Origin: Methanobrevibacter sp. YE315
GTDB taxonomy: Archaea; Methanobacteriota; Methanobacteria; Methanobacteriales; Methanobacteriaceae
Reading direction: 5' to 3'
NCBI RefSeq assembly: GCF_001548675.1
Contig: NZ_CP010834.1
Location: 717,501 to 781,500, forward strand
Length of the DNA stretch: 64,000 nucleotides
Shown: positions 9,156-19,600 of the stretch, in pieces
Numbering within the stretch: position 1 is the first letter of the stretch
How the letters are laid out: every line of letters begins with the position of its first letter
Made by a program: the position numbers and the translations under genes
The notes under the pieces: generated by a model
What the model was told of the DNA's origin: nothing
The model's database searches: none
What the model saw: the letters and a program-made list of their open reading frames with translations, nothing else

Positions 9156-9779
9156 ATGGAAAATAGAAATATTATCATAATACTTGTTGCAATAATTGTT
9201 ATACTGTTGGCGTTAATTGGAATGACATTTTTACAAATGAATGCAAAGGAAGAAAGCAATCTAATAATCACTAGCAATTCAACTTTAAACGAACAGGATA
9301 GCATATTAATTCAGTTGACAGACTTAAATAAGAATCCTATATCCAACGGAGAGGTGGATGTCAAAATAATAGACAACGATGGTAAAGTTGCAGTTGAGCA
9401 ATCAGTTCAGACAGATTCTAAGGGCAATGCAAAAATGGATTTCAATTTAAATCCCGGTGAATATTCTGTTGAGGCAACATTCGGTGGAAATAATGAGTAT
9501 GCTCAAAGCAGTACAACTCAGAATTTGTTGATTAAAGAAAAAGTCATTGAAGCTTCACTGGTTTCCAGCTCCCAATCCTCATCCAGCTCCCAGTCATCCG
9601 ATTCCTCCTCTTCATCAGGCAATCCCTATGATATCAATAATCTGCCTCCAAGCAACGACCCAAATCCTGAAACTAGAAGATTCTACATCGATGAAAACCA
9701 TGTCAGGCAGGAATATTCAGACAACTACTTCAGCATTGTTGACTTGAGAACCGGTGATAGGCATGGAGGATTCTTTTAA
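9156..9779 (+). CDS. Signal-anchor Ig-like surface protein, paralogue A
   Basis: A 207-residue protein with an N-terminal hydrophobic helix at about residues 5-27, an Ig-like/macroglobulin-type domain at about 35-128, a Ser/Gln linker at about 135-155, and a 45-residue C-terminal tail. The tail begins NLPPSNDPNPETRRF and ends near SIVDLRTGDRHGGFF. It is shared with the paralogue at 23049. The helix is not followed by a clear cleavage site, so the protein is probably membrane-tethered with the domain outside. The TATA-like TTTATATAATG lies at 9111-9121. Function unknown; likely a surface partner of the adhesins. Confidence 0.6.
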   Translation: MENRNIIIILVAIIVILLALIGMTFLQMNAKEESNLIITSNSTLNEQDSILIQLTDLNKNPISNGEVDVKIIDNDGKVAVEQSVQTDSKGNAKMDFNLNPGEYSVEATFGGNNEYAQSSTTQNLLIKEKVIEASLVSSSQSSSSSQSSDSSSSSGNPYDINNLPPSNDPNPETRRFYIDENHVRQEYSDNYFSIVDLRTGDRHGGFF

Positions 9780-9812
9780 TTTTGGTCTGCCTTGATTCAT
9801 GTTAATATTAAA

Positions 9813-9840
9813 GGTGGATGCAGATGTATCTGCCGATTTT
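9813..9840 (+). terminator. Hairpin terminator after paralogue A
   Basis: GGTGGATGC (9813-9821), loop AGAT, GTATCTGCC (9826-9834) pair over nine positions counting G-U pairs, followed by GATTTTT. A similar GU-containing stem ends the paralogue at 15510. Confidence 0.5.
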
Positions 9841-9938
9841 TAATATTCATGTAGTTAGGATTGACTATTTTGTTATTGGGTTTCTGATATCTTTTAATGC
9901 ATCTAAAAATTGATAAATATAATATTAAAGTCTTTCTT

Positions 9939-10024
9939 GCAATTAAATTTAGGAATTTTTATATACATATGTTTAACACAGTTTATATTGTAGAAAATAT
10001 TTTTTTTTAATTTAGGGGGATATC
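9939..10024 (+). promoter_or_regulatory. Duplicated promoter/leader cassette, copy 1
   Basis: This 86-base block immediately before ATG 10025 is nearly identical to the 86 bases before ATG 15510. It holds a TATA box (TTTTTATATACATATG from 9956), a conserved TTTAACACA motif just downstream, and a GGGG Shine-Dalgarno before the ATG. The core also appears before the paralogue at 23049. Such conservation in noncoding DNA points to a shared regulator or recent gene conversion. Confidence 0.65.
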
Positions 10025-10636
10025 ATGGACAATAATAAACTTATTATCATCGTTTTGATTGCCATTATTGCCATTCTTTTAGTTTCATTGGTTGCAATGA
10101 TGCCAAACATTAATAAACAGGAGACTAAGTTAACTCTTATGAACAATTCGATAAGTGAAGGAGATAATATAGAAATCTTATTAAGTGATGCAGATGGAAT
10201 CTGTCTATCTGATGAAACAATCAATTTTAAACTAACTGGTGAGGATGGTGTAGTCATAAGTGAAGATGTCACAACTGATTCTGAAGGTAAAGCTAAATTG
10301 AAAGTCGAAAAAGCTGGAAAATACTCTGTCGATTGTACTTTTAAGGGTGAAGGCGAATATTCCTCTTGTTCACTTTCAGAAAATATTGAAGTTGAAAAAG
10401 CAACTACGGAAGTGGTCAGTGAATCATCTGCAGATAATTATCCGGAATATAATCCTGATTTGGGCTATTATCGATCAACTGGAATTGGAGAGTCTGAAAT
10501 GAAGGTTGTTGAATTGGCCACTGGTCGTTATGTCGTAATTGCGGGGGATGGATATTATGACTATGGTGGTCAAGATGCTCAAGGAAATATAATCAGAGGT
10601 AATTTCTTGGGACATGGGGGTACAAGGATATATTAA
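10025..10636 (+). CDS. Signal-anchor Ig-like surface protein, paralogue B
   Basis: A 203-residue paralogue of the proteins at 9156, 15510 and 23049. It has an N-terminal anchor helix (residues 5-26), an Ig-like domain (about 35-125) with the motif TDSEGKAKLKVEKAGKYSV, a short linker, and a C-terminal tail that differs from A and D. The tail is rich in Gly and Tyr and includes VVELATGRYVV, which distantly echoes VVDLRTG in the other tails. The first 35 codons and the promoter are almost those of the copy at 15510, while the tails differ. Probably a surface protein; function unknown. Confidence 0.6.
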   Translation: MDNNKLIIIVLIAIIAILLVSLVAMMPNINKQETKLTLMNNSISEGDNIEILLSDADGICLSDETINFKLTGEDGVVISEDVTTDSEGKAKLKVEKAGKYSVDCTFKGEGEYSSCSLSENIEVEKATTEVVSESSADNYPEYNPDLGYYRSTGIGESEMKVVELATGRYVVIAGDGYYDYGGQDAQGNIIRGNFLGHGGTRIY

Positions 10637-11202
10637 ACCTCCATTTTTTATTTTTTAAATTTTTTTTCTGAAATGAGATATCTCTGATTGTTTTTATGCA
10701 AATTATAAATTATTAGTGGGATTCCCATCAACTGCAATAACTTGTAATTTTGATTATGATAATGTGATTATGGTAGTTGGTAATGTAATGTATTCTTCTA
10801 GTTATTATTGTACTGAAGATATAAAAACAGCACATATGAATTAGCTAACTATATATCTGCTATAAATGGTTTAGTTATCTGTTTGTCATGTGGTTTTGGA
10901 TATAACATAAAATTGCATGATTCCTGTCTAAATAAAAACTAATTTACTTCGGCTAGGGCATTTTTCAAGCCATGTAATCCTGGTTGAACATTCTCACAAT
11001 TATTTTTAAAAAATATTCTATTTTTTATGATATTGCTAAAAAATCAATAGATGTCTTAAAAAACATTATATTTTAAGTCAGGAATTTCATTTTTAATATT
11101 TATTTTATTCAAATTTCAATCATAATTTATTTATAAAAAGTAAATCAAAAATCAATATTGTATTCAGTTGAATATGATATTTAATAAAAAAGGGTTATGA
11201 TA
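10637..11202. other. Long AT-rich intergenic region with decayed coding traces
   Basis: No intact gene is visible. Two coding-like traces remain: an open plus-strand frame ending at 10844 with text such as GFPSTAITCNFDYD but no start codon, and the minus-strand fragment at 10939-11043 listed separately. The promoter of the adhesin gene must lie near the right end; AT-rich TATA-like text is seen around 11095-11135. Confidence 0.35.
10939..11043 (-). pseudogene. Possible 3' remnant of an unidentified gene
   Basis: A 34-codon minus-strand frame between two stops ends in CENVQPGLHGLKNALAEVN. This looks like a real protein C-terminus rather than random AT-rich DNA, and its start is missing. A transposase or other accessory gene is possible; the family is not identified. 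Confidence 0.25.
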
Positions 11203-14200
11203 ATGAATTGTAGAAAGATTATGCTGGTAACGTTCATGTTGCTGGCTGTTTTGACAATTGGTGCTGTCAGCGCATCGGAAGATGTTGCTTTCGATGAACT
11301 GGCCGTTAGTGATGAGGTCGCTGATGTTCAGCTTCCTCAGGAAGATTTTGATGATTTAAGTATGGATAATTCAACCGTATTTTACCCTCTTGATGATGGT
11401 GAAGAAGGTGATGATCCTTATAATGTTGAGGTAGTCGATGAATTTGATGTAAATGATCAAAGCTTAGCAATAATCAACATAACATGTCCTGTAGATGAAC
11501 AGAACGGTTACTTTGTCTTTAAGACTCTTAATGATGACTGGAGGGAACTTTATAGTTACACTTATGTAATCAAGGGAAGCGATCATGGTAATGTCATTCA
11601 CATCACTCCTCAGGATTTGGGCATCACCGAACCTGGAGGTTATATAGTTCTCATCTATTGTGCAGAGGACCCTGAAGACCTCCAGGAGGATGAGGAAATC
11701 TTTGAGGCACACAGAGGTATAGAAGCTATCGACTATTCTCAATTCAGGTATGTCAGTTTGGACACTTTTAGACCTAATGCGCTTCTCATGGGGGACGTAT
11801 TTGCGGTCTACTGTCCTGATGGCAGTTCCGGCACAGTCATTGTAGACGTTAGAAAAGAAGATGACGATGAATTTTTCCAATCATCCGCTAAGGACATCTT
11901 GGATAAGGATGATGAAAACATGCTTTATTGGTCATTGTCAGAATTGGAGATTTATGGAAAAGACGGCAGATACTCTTTCAATGTTTACCATATTGGGAGC
12001 GATGGCAGTTATGAGGATATCAGAAGAGATGAAGAAATTGAACTAGTAAGTCCAATCAGTATAGCATCATCTTCATATATTAATTCCACAATTCGTGGCG
12101 GACTGGTTTTGGTAGAAATTCCTTCCAATTTTGAAGATGGTGAAATATTGTTCATGATTAATGGTGAGGAAATATTCACAAAATCCTTAGACGAATTTGT
12201 TGCTGAGGGGGGCAATTCCCCTTACTGGAGATATGGCGACGGCTATGGAGGACCTGATGAAAATTGGAAGTACTATTGCATAGACAATTATCACTTCGCC
12301 TATGACTTTGAGAATGGAAATGAGTATGTAATCGGTGCGATTTTAACCCTCAATGGACAGTCTCCTTATCTGTTTACCGAGGAGGCGGAAGTCAGAATGA
12401 TTGAGAGGAATATCGTGAGTGATGGCGATTATTCCATCGAAATCTTTGGCGAAAACGGTTATATATTTGAAGAATGGACATATGTAATCGTAATTACCGC
12501 CCCTGAAGATTCTGAAGGCACAGTGGAGATATGGGCTGATGATTATGATGGATGGAGCTGGGAAGGCTCTTTAGGTGACTTGAGCGGTTTTGATGAAGAA
12601 GAGGGTCAGTACTGGATTCTTCCGGAATTCTTTGAAGACTTAGGTCATGGTGATTACGTAATCTGTGTTGCTTACAACGATGAAGATGGCAATAGGGTCA
12701 TTGACAACAGTGGATATATTGAATTCTATCGCGAGGATGATGAAGACGGCCCTATAGAAGACATTGAATTATCTTTAAATGCAGAAGATGAGGAAGAGCC
12801 GAAATTTGAAATAAGTGACAGTGAAATCATCGCTTATCTGCTGATTCCTGACAATGAGGAATTTGACGGCACTGCTGTAACAGTCAACGTCACTAGAAAT
12901 GGAAACGACTTTGCTGCTTTCAATACGGATGAAATGGAATATGAAATCGATGATGTTAAAAAGGCTAAAAAATATCCTATTGTTCTAGATTTGACCCAAC
13001 TCGGTGATAAGGACCTCTTAAGCATTGCTTTGGATTGCTTTGATGAAGAAGTTTGGGCATATGGAATTGAGATAGATGAGGATACAGCAATTTTCCATTG
13101 GTATGAGGAAATGATTGATTCATATGTTTTCGTAGGAAACATAACCACTGGAGACTTCAATGACCCTAACAGGATGGGTCCGCACCCTGACGGCCGTTTC
13201 ATCGAATTGGCCATTCCGGATGCATTCAACGTCAGCGAAGGAAGCATTGTTGTTGACGACGGTTCCGGAACAATTATTGAAAAGTCATTTGATGATTTCG
13301 AAGATGTTCAATACCGTTATGAAGTTTTAGGAAATTCATATATGATTTCATTGGATGATTTTGACTTGATGAACCTTCCTGAAAACAGGAATATAACAGT
13401 CACTTTGAATTTCGAAAGCGATTCATTAACATTCAAACGTATCAGGCACGGCGATTATCTCGCTCAAGTCGTCACTCCCGATGATGTGGCAAAGTCATAT
13501 GACATAAACATCAATGATGATGTCATGACCAGTAAAGAAGATATTGCAGTGGATATTGTAGGTATTGATGCAAACCCACAATCCATTTGGATGGATGTAG
13601 GTGAAGGCCAATTCAATGTATATGTAAATGACGAGAAAGTTGAAGGTTTGGGCAGACTGATTTATGAAAATTGGCTTTACCTTTCAGGCGTATTGGATGC
13701 GGATGAAGAAGAATTACGTGATATGGATATTGCTGCTGATGACATCGACATGCCTCTGGAAGAATTTGCAGAATTGAGCAGAGAGGAAAAGATTCAAATA
13801 TTAAATGATACATTTAAATCAGATTATCCTGATGATATTACACTATTCCGCTTGACTTCCTTCCGTCATGGATGCCCTGAGCTTCACATCTCATTGGCTG
13901 ATTTGAACATCACAGCTTCCGGCGAGTATAATATTAAGGTAACACACATTCCGGGAGACCCTGAAGACATTTTGGATCCTGATTATTTACCTGATTACAG
14001 TACAGAGATAGTAGAAACTTTAGTGCTTGAGAAGACTATTACAGTACAATATAATCCATCTCCTTTCATTTCAGCTGATTCTGTAACAACTCAATATGGA
14101 AAAGATGTAAATGTTACAGTCAATTTGTTTAAGGATGTTAGGGGCAATGTATGGTTTACCATCAACGGCAAAACCGATAAGGCTCCAATTACAAATGGTG

Positions 14201-15357
14201 TTGCAACTTACACAGTTTCCGGCTTGAAATATGGATTATACACTGTTGACATCAGGTATAGGGGAAGCGCTAAGTATGCTGACGATACAATAACCACATC
14301 TCTTAAAGTAAATAAACTTAGCGCACCGATAGTTTCCGTCTCTGCAGAAAACATAGGATTTAATGAAGATGCAACAGTCCTAGTTAATGTGGCGAAAAAA
14401 GTGAATGGTAACATTCATATCACTGTAAATAATGTTACTAAAGCAGCTCCAATTACAAATGGTGTTGCAACAGCCACATTCTCCGGTTTGGAAAGGGGTA
14501 CTTATGAAGTAACTGCTCTCTATAAAGGTACTGCCAATATACTAAGTAAAACAAAAACAACAACATTTAAAGTTGTTAAAGGAACACCAATCATCTCTGT
14601 TGACGCGCCTGACGCAGGCTATGGATCAGATGCTGTAATCACTGTTAACTTGGGTAATCGCGCTAACGGTAATGTGCATATTACCATCAACGGTGTAACT
14701 GGAAAAGCTCCGATTACAAACGGTATAGCAACATATTCCATTTCCGGACTTAAACGCGGAACTTATGATGTAAACGTAATGTATAAGGGTAGTACTAATT
14801 ACAACGCACAAAACTACACAACCACCCTTAACGTGGTTAAAGGAACTCCTATAACATCCATTTCAGTTAAAAACAATTATGTTGGCCGCGATACCACAAT
14901 TGCTGTTAAGATGGCAAGCAATGTCAACGGTTTTGTTAAAATAACAGTAAATGGAGCTACTGAAAGGGTTCAAATAGTTAACGGTGTTGCAACTGCGAAA
15001 TTTTCAGGCCTTAAGGCAGGTACTTATGATGTGAGTGCAGTATATGCAGGAAACGCCAACTTCGATGCCCAAAAATTCACATCCAATTTGACCGTGAACA
15101 AGCTTTCACCTGGAATTTCCATTTTAAAATCAACAGTGGACGGAAATCCTATGATAACAGTGAAATTGGCTGAAGATGCTCCGGGTAACGTATGGATTAA
15201 AGTCAACGGTTCATCATACAGAGTTCCGATAAGCAATGGTGTTGCAAGCATTTCCCTACCTAACCTCAAATCAGGAAGCCATGAAGTTGTAGCGACATAT
15301 AACGGTAACTACAAGTACCTTGCGCAGACAAAAACAAGAACAGTTTCAGTAAAATAG
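11203..15357 (+). CDS. Giant secreted adhesin-like protein with five C-terminal Ig-like repeats
   Basis: A 1384-residue protein. A signal peptide (residues 1 to about 26, ending GAVSA) is followed by a long very acidic region of about 900 residues with degenerate beta-sandwich modules. Five Ig-like repeats of about 86 residues each make up the last 440 residues. Each repeat has a GNVWFTING-type strand, a PITNGVAT strand, and a GxYxVxxxYxG strand. No transmembrane helix, sortase motif or pseudomurein-binding repeat is seen at the C-terminus; the protein ends in KYLAQTKTRTVSVK. ATG 11203 is preferred to ATG 11197 because AGGG lies 8 bases upstream. It probably mediates attachment. Confidence 0.8.
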   Translation: MNCRKIMLVTFMLLAVLTIGAVSASEDVAFDELAVSDEVADVQLPQEDFDDLSMDNSTVFYPLDDGEEGDDPYNVEVVDEFDVNDQSLAIINITCPVDEQNGYFVFKTLNDDWRELYSYTYVIKGSDHGNVIHITPQDLGITEPGGYIVLIYCAEDPEDLQEDEEIFEAHRGIEAIDYSQFRYVSLDTFRPNALLMGDVFAVYCPDGSSGTVIVDVRKEDDDEFFQSSAKDILDKDDENMLYWSLSELEIYGKDGRYSFNVYHIGSDGSYEDIRRDEEIELVSPISIASSSYINSTIRGGLVLVEIPSNFEDGEILFMINGEEIFTKSLDEFVAEGGNSPYWRYGDGYGGPDENWKYYCIDNYHFAYDFENGNEYVIGAILTLNGQSPYLFTEEAEVRMIERNIVSDGDYSIEIFGENGYIFEEWTYVIVITAPEDSEGTVEIWADDYDGWSWEGSLGDLSGFDEEEGQYWILPEFFEDLGHGDYVICVAYNDEDGNRVIDNSGYIEFYREDDEDGPIEDIELSLNAEDEEEPKFEISDSEIIAYLLIPDNEEFDGTAVTVNVTRNGNDFAAFNTDEMEYEIDDVKKAKKYPIVLDLTQLGDKDLLSIALDCFDEEVWAYGIEIDEDTAIFHWYEEMIDSYVFVGNITTGDFNDPNRMGPHPDGRFIELAIPDAFNVSEGSIVVDDGSGTIIEKSFDDFEDVQYRYEVLGNSYMISLDDFDLMNLPENRNITVTLNFESDSLTFKRIRHGDYLAQVVTPDDVAKSYDININDDVMTSKEDIAVDIVGIDANPQSIWMDVGEGQFNVYVNDEKVEGLGRLIYENWLYLSGVLDADEEELRDMDIAADDIDMPLEEFAELSREEKIQILNDTFKSDYPDDITLFRLTSFRHGCPELHISLADLNITASGEYNIKVTHIPGDPEDILDPDYLPDYSTEIVETLVLEKTITVQYNPSPFISADSVTTQYGKDVNVTVNLFKDVRGNVWFTINGKTDKAPITNGVATYTVSGLKYGLYTVDIRYRGSAKYADDTITTSLKVNKLSAPIVSVSAENIGFNEDATVLVNVAKKVNGNIHITVNNVTKAAPITNGVATATFSGLERGTYEVTALYKGTANILSKTKTTTFKVVKGTPIISVDAPDAGYGSDAVITVNLGNRANGNVHITINGVTGKAPITNGIATYSISGLKRGTYDVNVMYKGSTNYNAQNYTTTLNVVKGTPITSISVKNNYVGRDTTIAVKMASNVNGFVKITVNGATERVQIVNGVATAKFSGLKAGTYDVSAVYAGNANFDAQKFTSNLTVNKLSPGISILKSTVDGNPMITVKLAEDAPGNVWIKVNGSSYRVPISNGVASISLPNLKSGSHEVVATYNGNYKYLAQTKTRTVSVK

Positions 15358-15390
15358 GGATTAACCTCTCTATTTTTTCTTCTTTTTTTT
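15351..15390 (+). terminator. Terminator overlapping the adhesin stop codon
   Basis: AAAATAGGGA (15351-15360) pairs with TCTCTATTTT (15367-15376) over ten positions with one G-U pair. A long T/C-rich tract follows. The stop codon TAG is inside the left arm. The same design ends the adhesin genes at 19765 and 22810. Confidence 0.6.
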
Positions 15391-15423
15391 AGTGATTAAT
15401 TCTTTACTGGATTGGAGTTTTTT

Positions 15424-15509
15424 TGCAATTAAATTTCGGAATTTTTATATACATATGTTTAACACAATTTATATTGGAGAAAATATTTTTTATAATTTAG
15501 GAGGATATC
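15424..15509 (+). promoter_or_regulatory. Duplicated promoter/leader cassette, copy 2
   Basis: This matches copy 1 (9939-10024) along its whole 86 bases with only a handful of changes. TATA box TTTTTATATA lies at 15442-15451, the TTTAACACA motif follows, and an AGGAGG Shine-Dalgarno lies just before ATG 15510. Confidence 0.65.
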
Positions 15510-16091
15510 ATGGACAATAATAAACTTATAATCATAGTTTTAATTGCAATTATTGCCATTCTTTTGGTTGGGATAGTTGCAATGGTACCGAATTTTACTA
15601 AACAGGATACGAATTTGGTTTTTAAAGGCAATGCTACCTTGAATCAAGGTGATTCGATTAAGATTATATTAACCGATGCTAATGGAAATCCGATTGCAAA
15701 TCAGAATGTAAATATAACAATCACCGATAAGGATAGGGTATCTGATTTCCATTCAGTTGTTACAAGCGCTAACGGTGAAGGAACATTTAAATTGGATAAG
15801 GATCCTGGAGACTATGAAATAACTGTCAGCTATGGTGGAAATGATAAGTGCAATGGATGCAATGCAACCCAAAAATTCACAGTTAAGGAAAAAGAAGAAG
15901 CCACCGCTACCCAATCAGGACCTACTCCTTATGCATACAAATCCGACGGAACTCCGATGTACAGCCAGGCAGAGGTGGACCAATACATGTTAGGTAAATA
16001 TGGTATGGTGAACTACCATGTTGGAGGCAATGGGTACATTGACATGGATGAGCCTGGTTATGATGATGCAGGACATAGAATCGGTAGATGA
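15510..16091 (+). CDS. Signal-anchor Ig-like surface protein, paralogue C
   Basis: A 193-residue member of the same family. It has an anchor helix (residues 5-26), an Ig-like domain (about 35-123) with NATLNQGDSI and a YGGNDKCNGCNAT segment, a short Thr/Glu linker, and a distinct tail with YMLGKYGMVNYHVGG. The CNGCNAT segment is shared with the paralogue at 23049 and adds a Cys pair to the domain. The first codons and promoter match paralogue B. It precedes the adhesin at 16652 in the same orientation. Function unknown. Confidence 0.6.
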   Translation: MDNNKLIIIVLIAIIAILLVGIVAMVPNFTKQDTNLVFKGNATLNQGDSIKIILTDANGNPIANQNVNITITDKDRVSDFHSVVTSANGEGTFKLDKDPGDYEITVSYGGNDKCNGCNATQKFTVKEKEEATATQSGPTPYAYKSDGTPMYSQAEVDQYMLGKYGMVNYHVGGNGYIDMDEPGYDDAGHRIGR

Positions 16092-16103
16092 TATCTGTTT
16101 AAT

Positions 16104-16137
16104 AAGCGGGTGTATATGCATCTGCTTAAAATTTCTT
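16104..16137 (+). terminator. Hairpin terminator after paralogue C
   Basis: AAGCGGGTG (16104-16112) and CATCTGCTT (16119-16127) pair over nine positions including G-U pairs, with a six-base loop, followed by a T-rich run. Confidence 0.55.
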
Positions 16138-16329
16138 TTTTTACAAATTATTTTAATACAAAATCCTTTATTTTATCATAGATAATTCAACCATTTCAAA
16201 ATTATATTGCAATTATATGAATTGCATTTCCAATATTTTTCAATGTTTCTTTTAATTGCAGATACTTGTGTAATTTTGTATATGGATATTCTCTGAAAAT
16301 CTGATGGATTAAGAATATTTTTTTTAAAA

Positions 16330-16395
16330 AAAGAGATTATAAGTGTTTGTCTGACAAATTAAACACCAATGTTTTTTTTGAGAAAAAACCTGAGA
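16330..16395 (+). repeat. Stem-loop repeat element, copy 1 (diverged)
   Basis: The core GTGTTT (16343-16348), CTGACAAATT, AAACAC (16361-16366) forms a 6-bp stem and is followed by GTTTTTTTTGAG. It matches the cores of copies 2 and 3. The block conserved at the right end of those copies (CCTACGACTTG) appears about 120 bases downstream in inverted orientation as CAAGTCGTAGG near 16490, so this copy seems rearranged. Confidence 0.55.
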
Positions 16396-16651
16396 GTAAC
16401 AGGCAGTTATATAAAATATTATGTAATTAGAATATCAAAAAGGAATACAATAGGTCCATACAGATTCAGGGAGTTATACAATCTTAGTAGCAAGTCGTAG
16501 GGTATAATCACATGATGTATCAGGATTTTTTCTGTTATTTTTTTTTTTTTTAAATGTAAAAATTATTCACCATTTATTTTTTTTTTTCAAAACAAATATA
16601 TATTAATTTAAAAATAATATTTATCAATTAATAATTACGGGGTTGTATATT
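16396..16651. promoter_or_regulatory. Promoter region of the first beta-helix adhesin with poly-T tracts
   Basis: This noncoding stretch holds a 14-T run (16538-16551), an 11-T run (16577-16587), then the TATA-like AATATATATTA at 16595-16605. A GGGG Shine-Dalgarno at 16639-16642 lies just before the TTG start. The second beta-helix adhesin has the same TATA and leader. Nothing else coding-like is seen. Confidence 0.55.
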
Positions 16652-19600
16652 TTGAAATTTAATAGGATTATGCTTGTCAGTATCCTATTGCTTATTTTAG
16701 CAATTGGTGCCGTTAGCGCGGCCGATGAAAACATTACTGACATGACGGATGAGGTTTTAAGCACGGAACCTGCAGATGAGCTTGAAGTCACACAGCCTGA
16801 AGATTTTTCTGAACTGGTAACATTGATAAAAGGCACTTCAAGCGGAAAAACTTTGACTTTAGATAAGGATTACATTAATGACGGAACTTACACCAAGGGA
16901 ATCCTTATCTCCAAGAAAATGACTATCGACGGACAGGGTCATACCCTTGATGCAAATCAAAAATCAAACATTTTTAGAATCAGCAACGACCAGGTAATAT
17001 TGAAAAACATCAATTTCATCAACACTTATCATGCCACTTATTCTGCAGTTTATGGAGCATGCACAATAATCAACTGTACTTTTACAGATTGCATATCTGA
17101 AAAAGATGGAGGTGCAATATACCAAGGGACAGCCTACAACTCCTCATTTATAAACTGTAAGGCATATCTTCCCGAACTTTCATGGGAACATGAAGATATT
17201 AACTGGAATTATGTTTGCAGAGGTGGTGCAATATACAATGGAGACGCTTATAACTGTACCTTTATGAACTGTGAAGCCAAATATCTCTATTATGATGGTG
17301 TGGTCAACATTTATACTAAAGGTTATGGCGGAGCCATTTATGACGGCAATGCATATGATTGCTCTTTCATAAAGTGCACTTCAGTAGATGGGGGCGCAGT
17401 TGTGGGAAATGTTACAAATTGTTCTTTCATAAACTGTTCCGTTAACAATTATGGCGGAGCCATCTTCAGTGGAACCGCATATAATTCATCATTTATGAAC
17501 TGTAAAGCTTATCGCAGCGAAGATGAATTTGACTATTATGACAGCAAAAATCATGAAGCTTGCAAAGGCGGTGCAATATACAATGGAAATGCATATAACT
17601 GTTCCTTTAAAACTTGTATAGCAGAATATATTTATCAAGATTGGGAATGGGATGCTAAGGGTTATGGCGGTGCCATTTATCAGGGAAACGCTTACGATTG
17701 TTCTTTCAGTGAGTGTATTTCAGTAGATGGAGGTGCTATTTATCAGGGAGATGCCCACAATTCTTCTTTTGAAAAATGCTTTGGCACTAGTGTTGGTTGG
17801 TCTGTAGGTTTTGGTGGTGCTATTAATCAAGGTGATGCTTTTAACTGCTCTTTTGTGACTTGCCACGCTTATTCCGGTGGTGCAATTTATGATGGTAATG
17901 CTTATAATTCTTCTTTTATAGGTTGTTACGCATATGACGGACCTACTATTGCAGGCTCGGGTGGTGCAATTAGTAGAGGTGATTCATATAATTGTTATTT
18001 TGAATGTTGCTCCGCCGGTAGCGGCAGTGCCATTTACTACGGTAATGCCTTAAACTGTTCTTTTGTAGAGTGTTACAATTGGCAATACGGTTACGGAGGC
18101 GTTATTTACATGGGAAATGTCTCTGATTCAATATTTATAAATTGCTCTTCTTCCAAGAAAAACCTAATTATTAAGGGAAACTACAACAATTGTACTTTCA
18201 TCCCACTCACTTTATCCAGCTCAAATTTAACTGTAAATTACGGAAATGGCGGAAAATTGCCGATTAAAACATTATCCAATGGTATAAACATTGAAGGAAT
18301 AACTGTAAATGTTAAAATTTACAAGGACAATCAATTAATCAATTCATTTTCAGCTGTTTCAGGTTCAGACTTAAACATTGACGCCGCACCTGGAAAATAC
18401 ATCATCGCATTGGCATGTGCAGGCGCCGACCCGTTAAATGTTAGTCTTGTTGTCAATAAGGGATCTCCAAAACTAACACTTGCAAATGATTTTGCAAAAT
18501 CCGGTGAAACAGCAAACGTTAAAGTAACAATGTCTAAAAAGTCAACAGGATTTGCAAGAATCACCATTAACGGCGAAACATACCGTGTGCCAATCAGTTC
18601 GGGTGTTGCATCAGTTGACATTCCAAACTTGGCAGACGGATCATATGCCGTTAAGGTAACATACGGAGGTAACGTATATTTCAATGCTGAAACAATAACA
18701 GGCACATTCCATGTTGGCAAATTCAAACAAGGAATGCAACTTGAAACTCAAAATATTACAGTAGGAGATACTGAAAGAATAACTGCCAAACTGGCCAAGG
18801 ACGCAACAGGATTTGTCAGATTCATAATCGGAGAAGATACCTACAAGGTTGCAATCGAGAACGGTGTTGCCTATGTTGACATCGATGATTTGACAGTCGG
18901 AACTTATAGCGTTACATTAAAATATGGGGGAAACTACAAGTACAATGTTGAATCAATAACAGAAACATTCAATGTGGCCAAGCCCTCTCCAGGATTAGAA
19001 TTTAGAATAGTACATGACTATTACGATATTGGTGCATCTCCTGAAATTGAGGTGCATTTAGCTAGCGATACAACAGGATTTGTCAGATTCATAATCGGAA
19101 ATGAAACCTATAAAGTTCAAATAGGAAATGGATGGGCTAGTATTAAGCTTTCCAGTTTAAAAGCAGGACTCTATAACCTTATTGTAAAATATGCAGGCAA
19201 CTACAAATACCGTGCGGAAACAATAACAACCTCTTTCCAAGTAGGCAAAACAACTCCTGAAATACAGATTGAAACCACCAACATTAAAGTTGGTGAAACA
19301 GAAAGAATCACCGCTAATTTACCTACGGATACGACAGGCTTTGTCAGATTCATAATCGGAGAAGATACCTACAAAGTCCAACTGAAAAAAGGTGTTGCCT
19401 ATGTGGATATTGCAGACCTAAAAGCCGGAACATACAGCGTTACAGTAAAATACGCAGGCAACTACAAGTATAATGCGAAAACTGAAACAGCAAGCTTTAC
19501 AGTAAGCAAGATTTCACCGGGCATTTCTGTTGCAAAGACCACTGTTGGCGGAAAAACCGTTCTTACTGCAAGCATTGCTGCAGATGCAAGAGGAAACATC

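Noticed and set aside
10676-10844. An open plus-strand frame with coding-like text (GFPSTAITCNFDYD)
   Set aside because: No start codon and no ribosome-binding site; it may be debris, but the evidence is weaker than for the fragments listed as features.
11464-14811. Several antisense ORFs of 60-140 codons opposite the giant adhesin gene
   Set aside because: They are mirror effects of acidic, codon-biased repeats on the other strand, with no family motifs or ribosome-binding sites.
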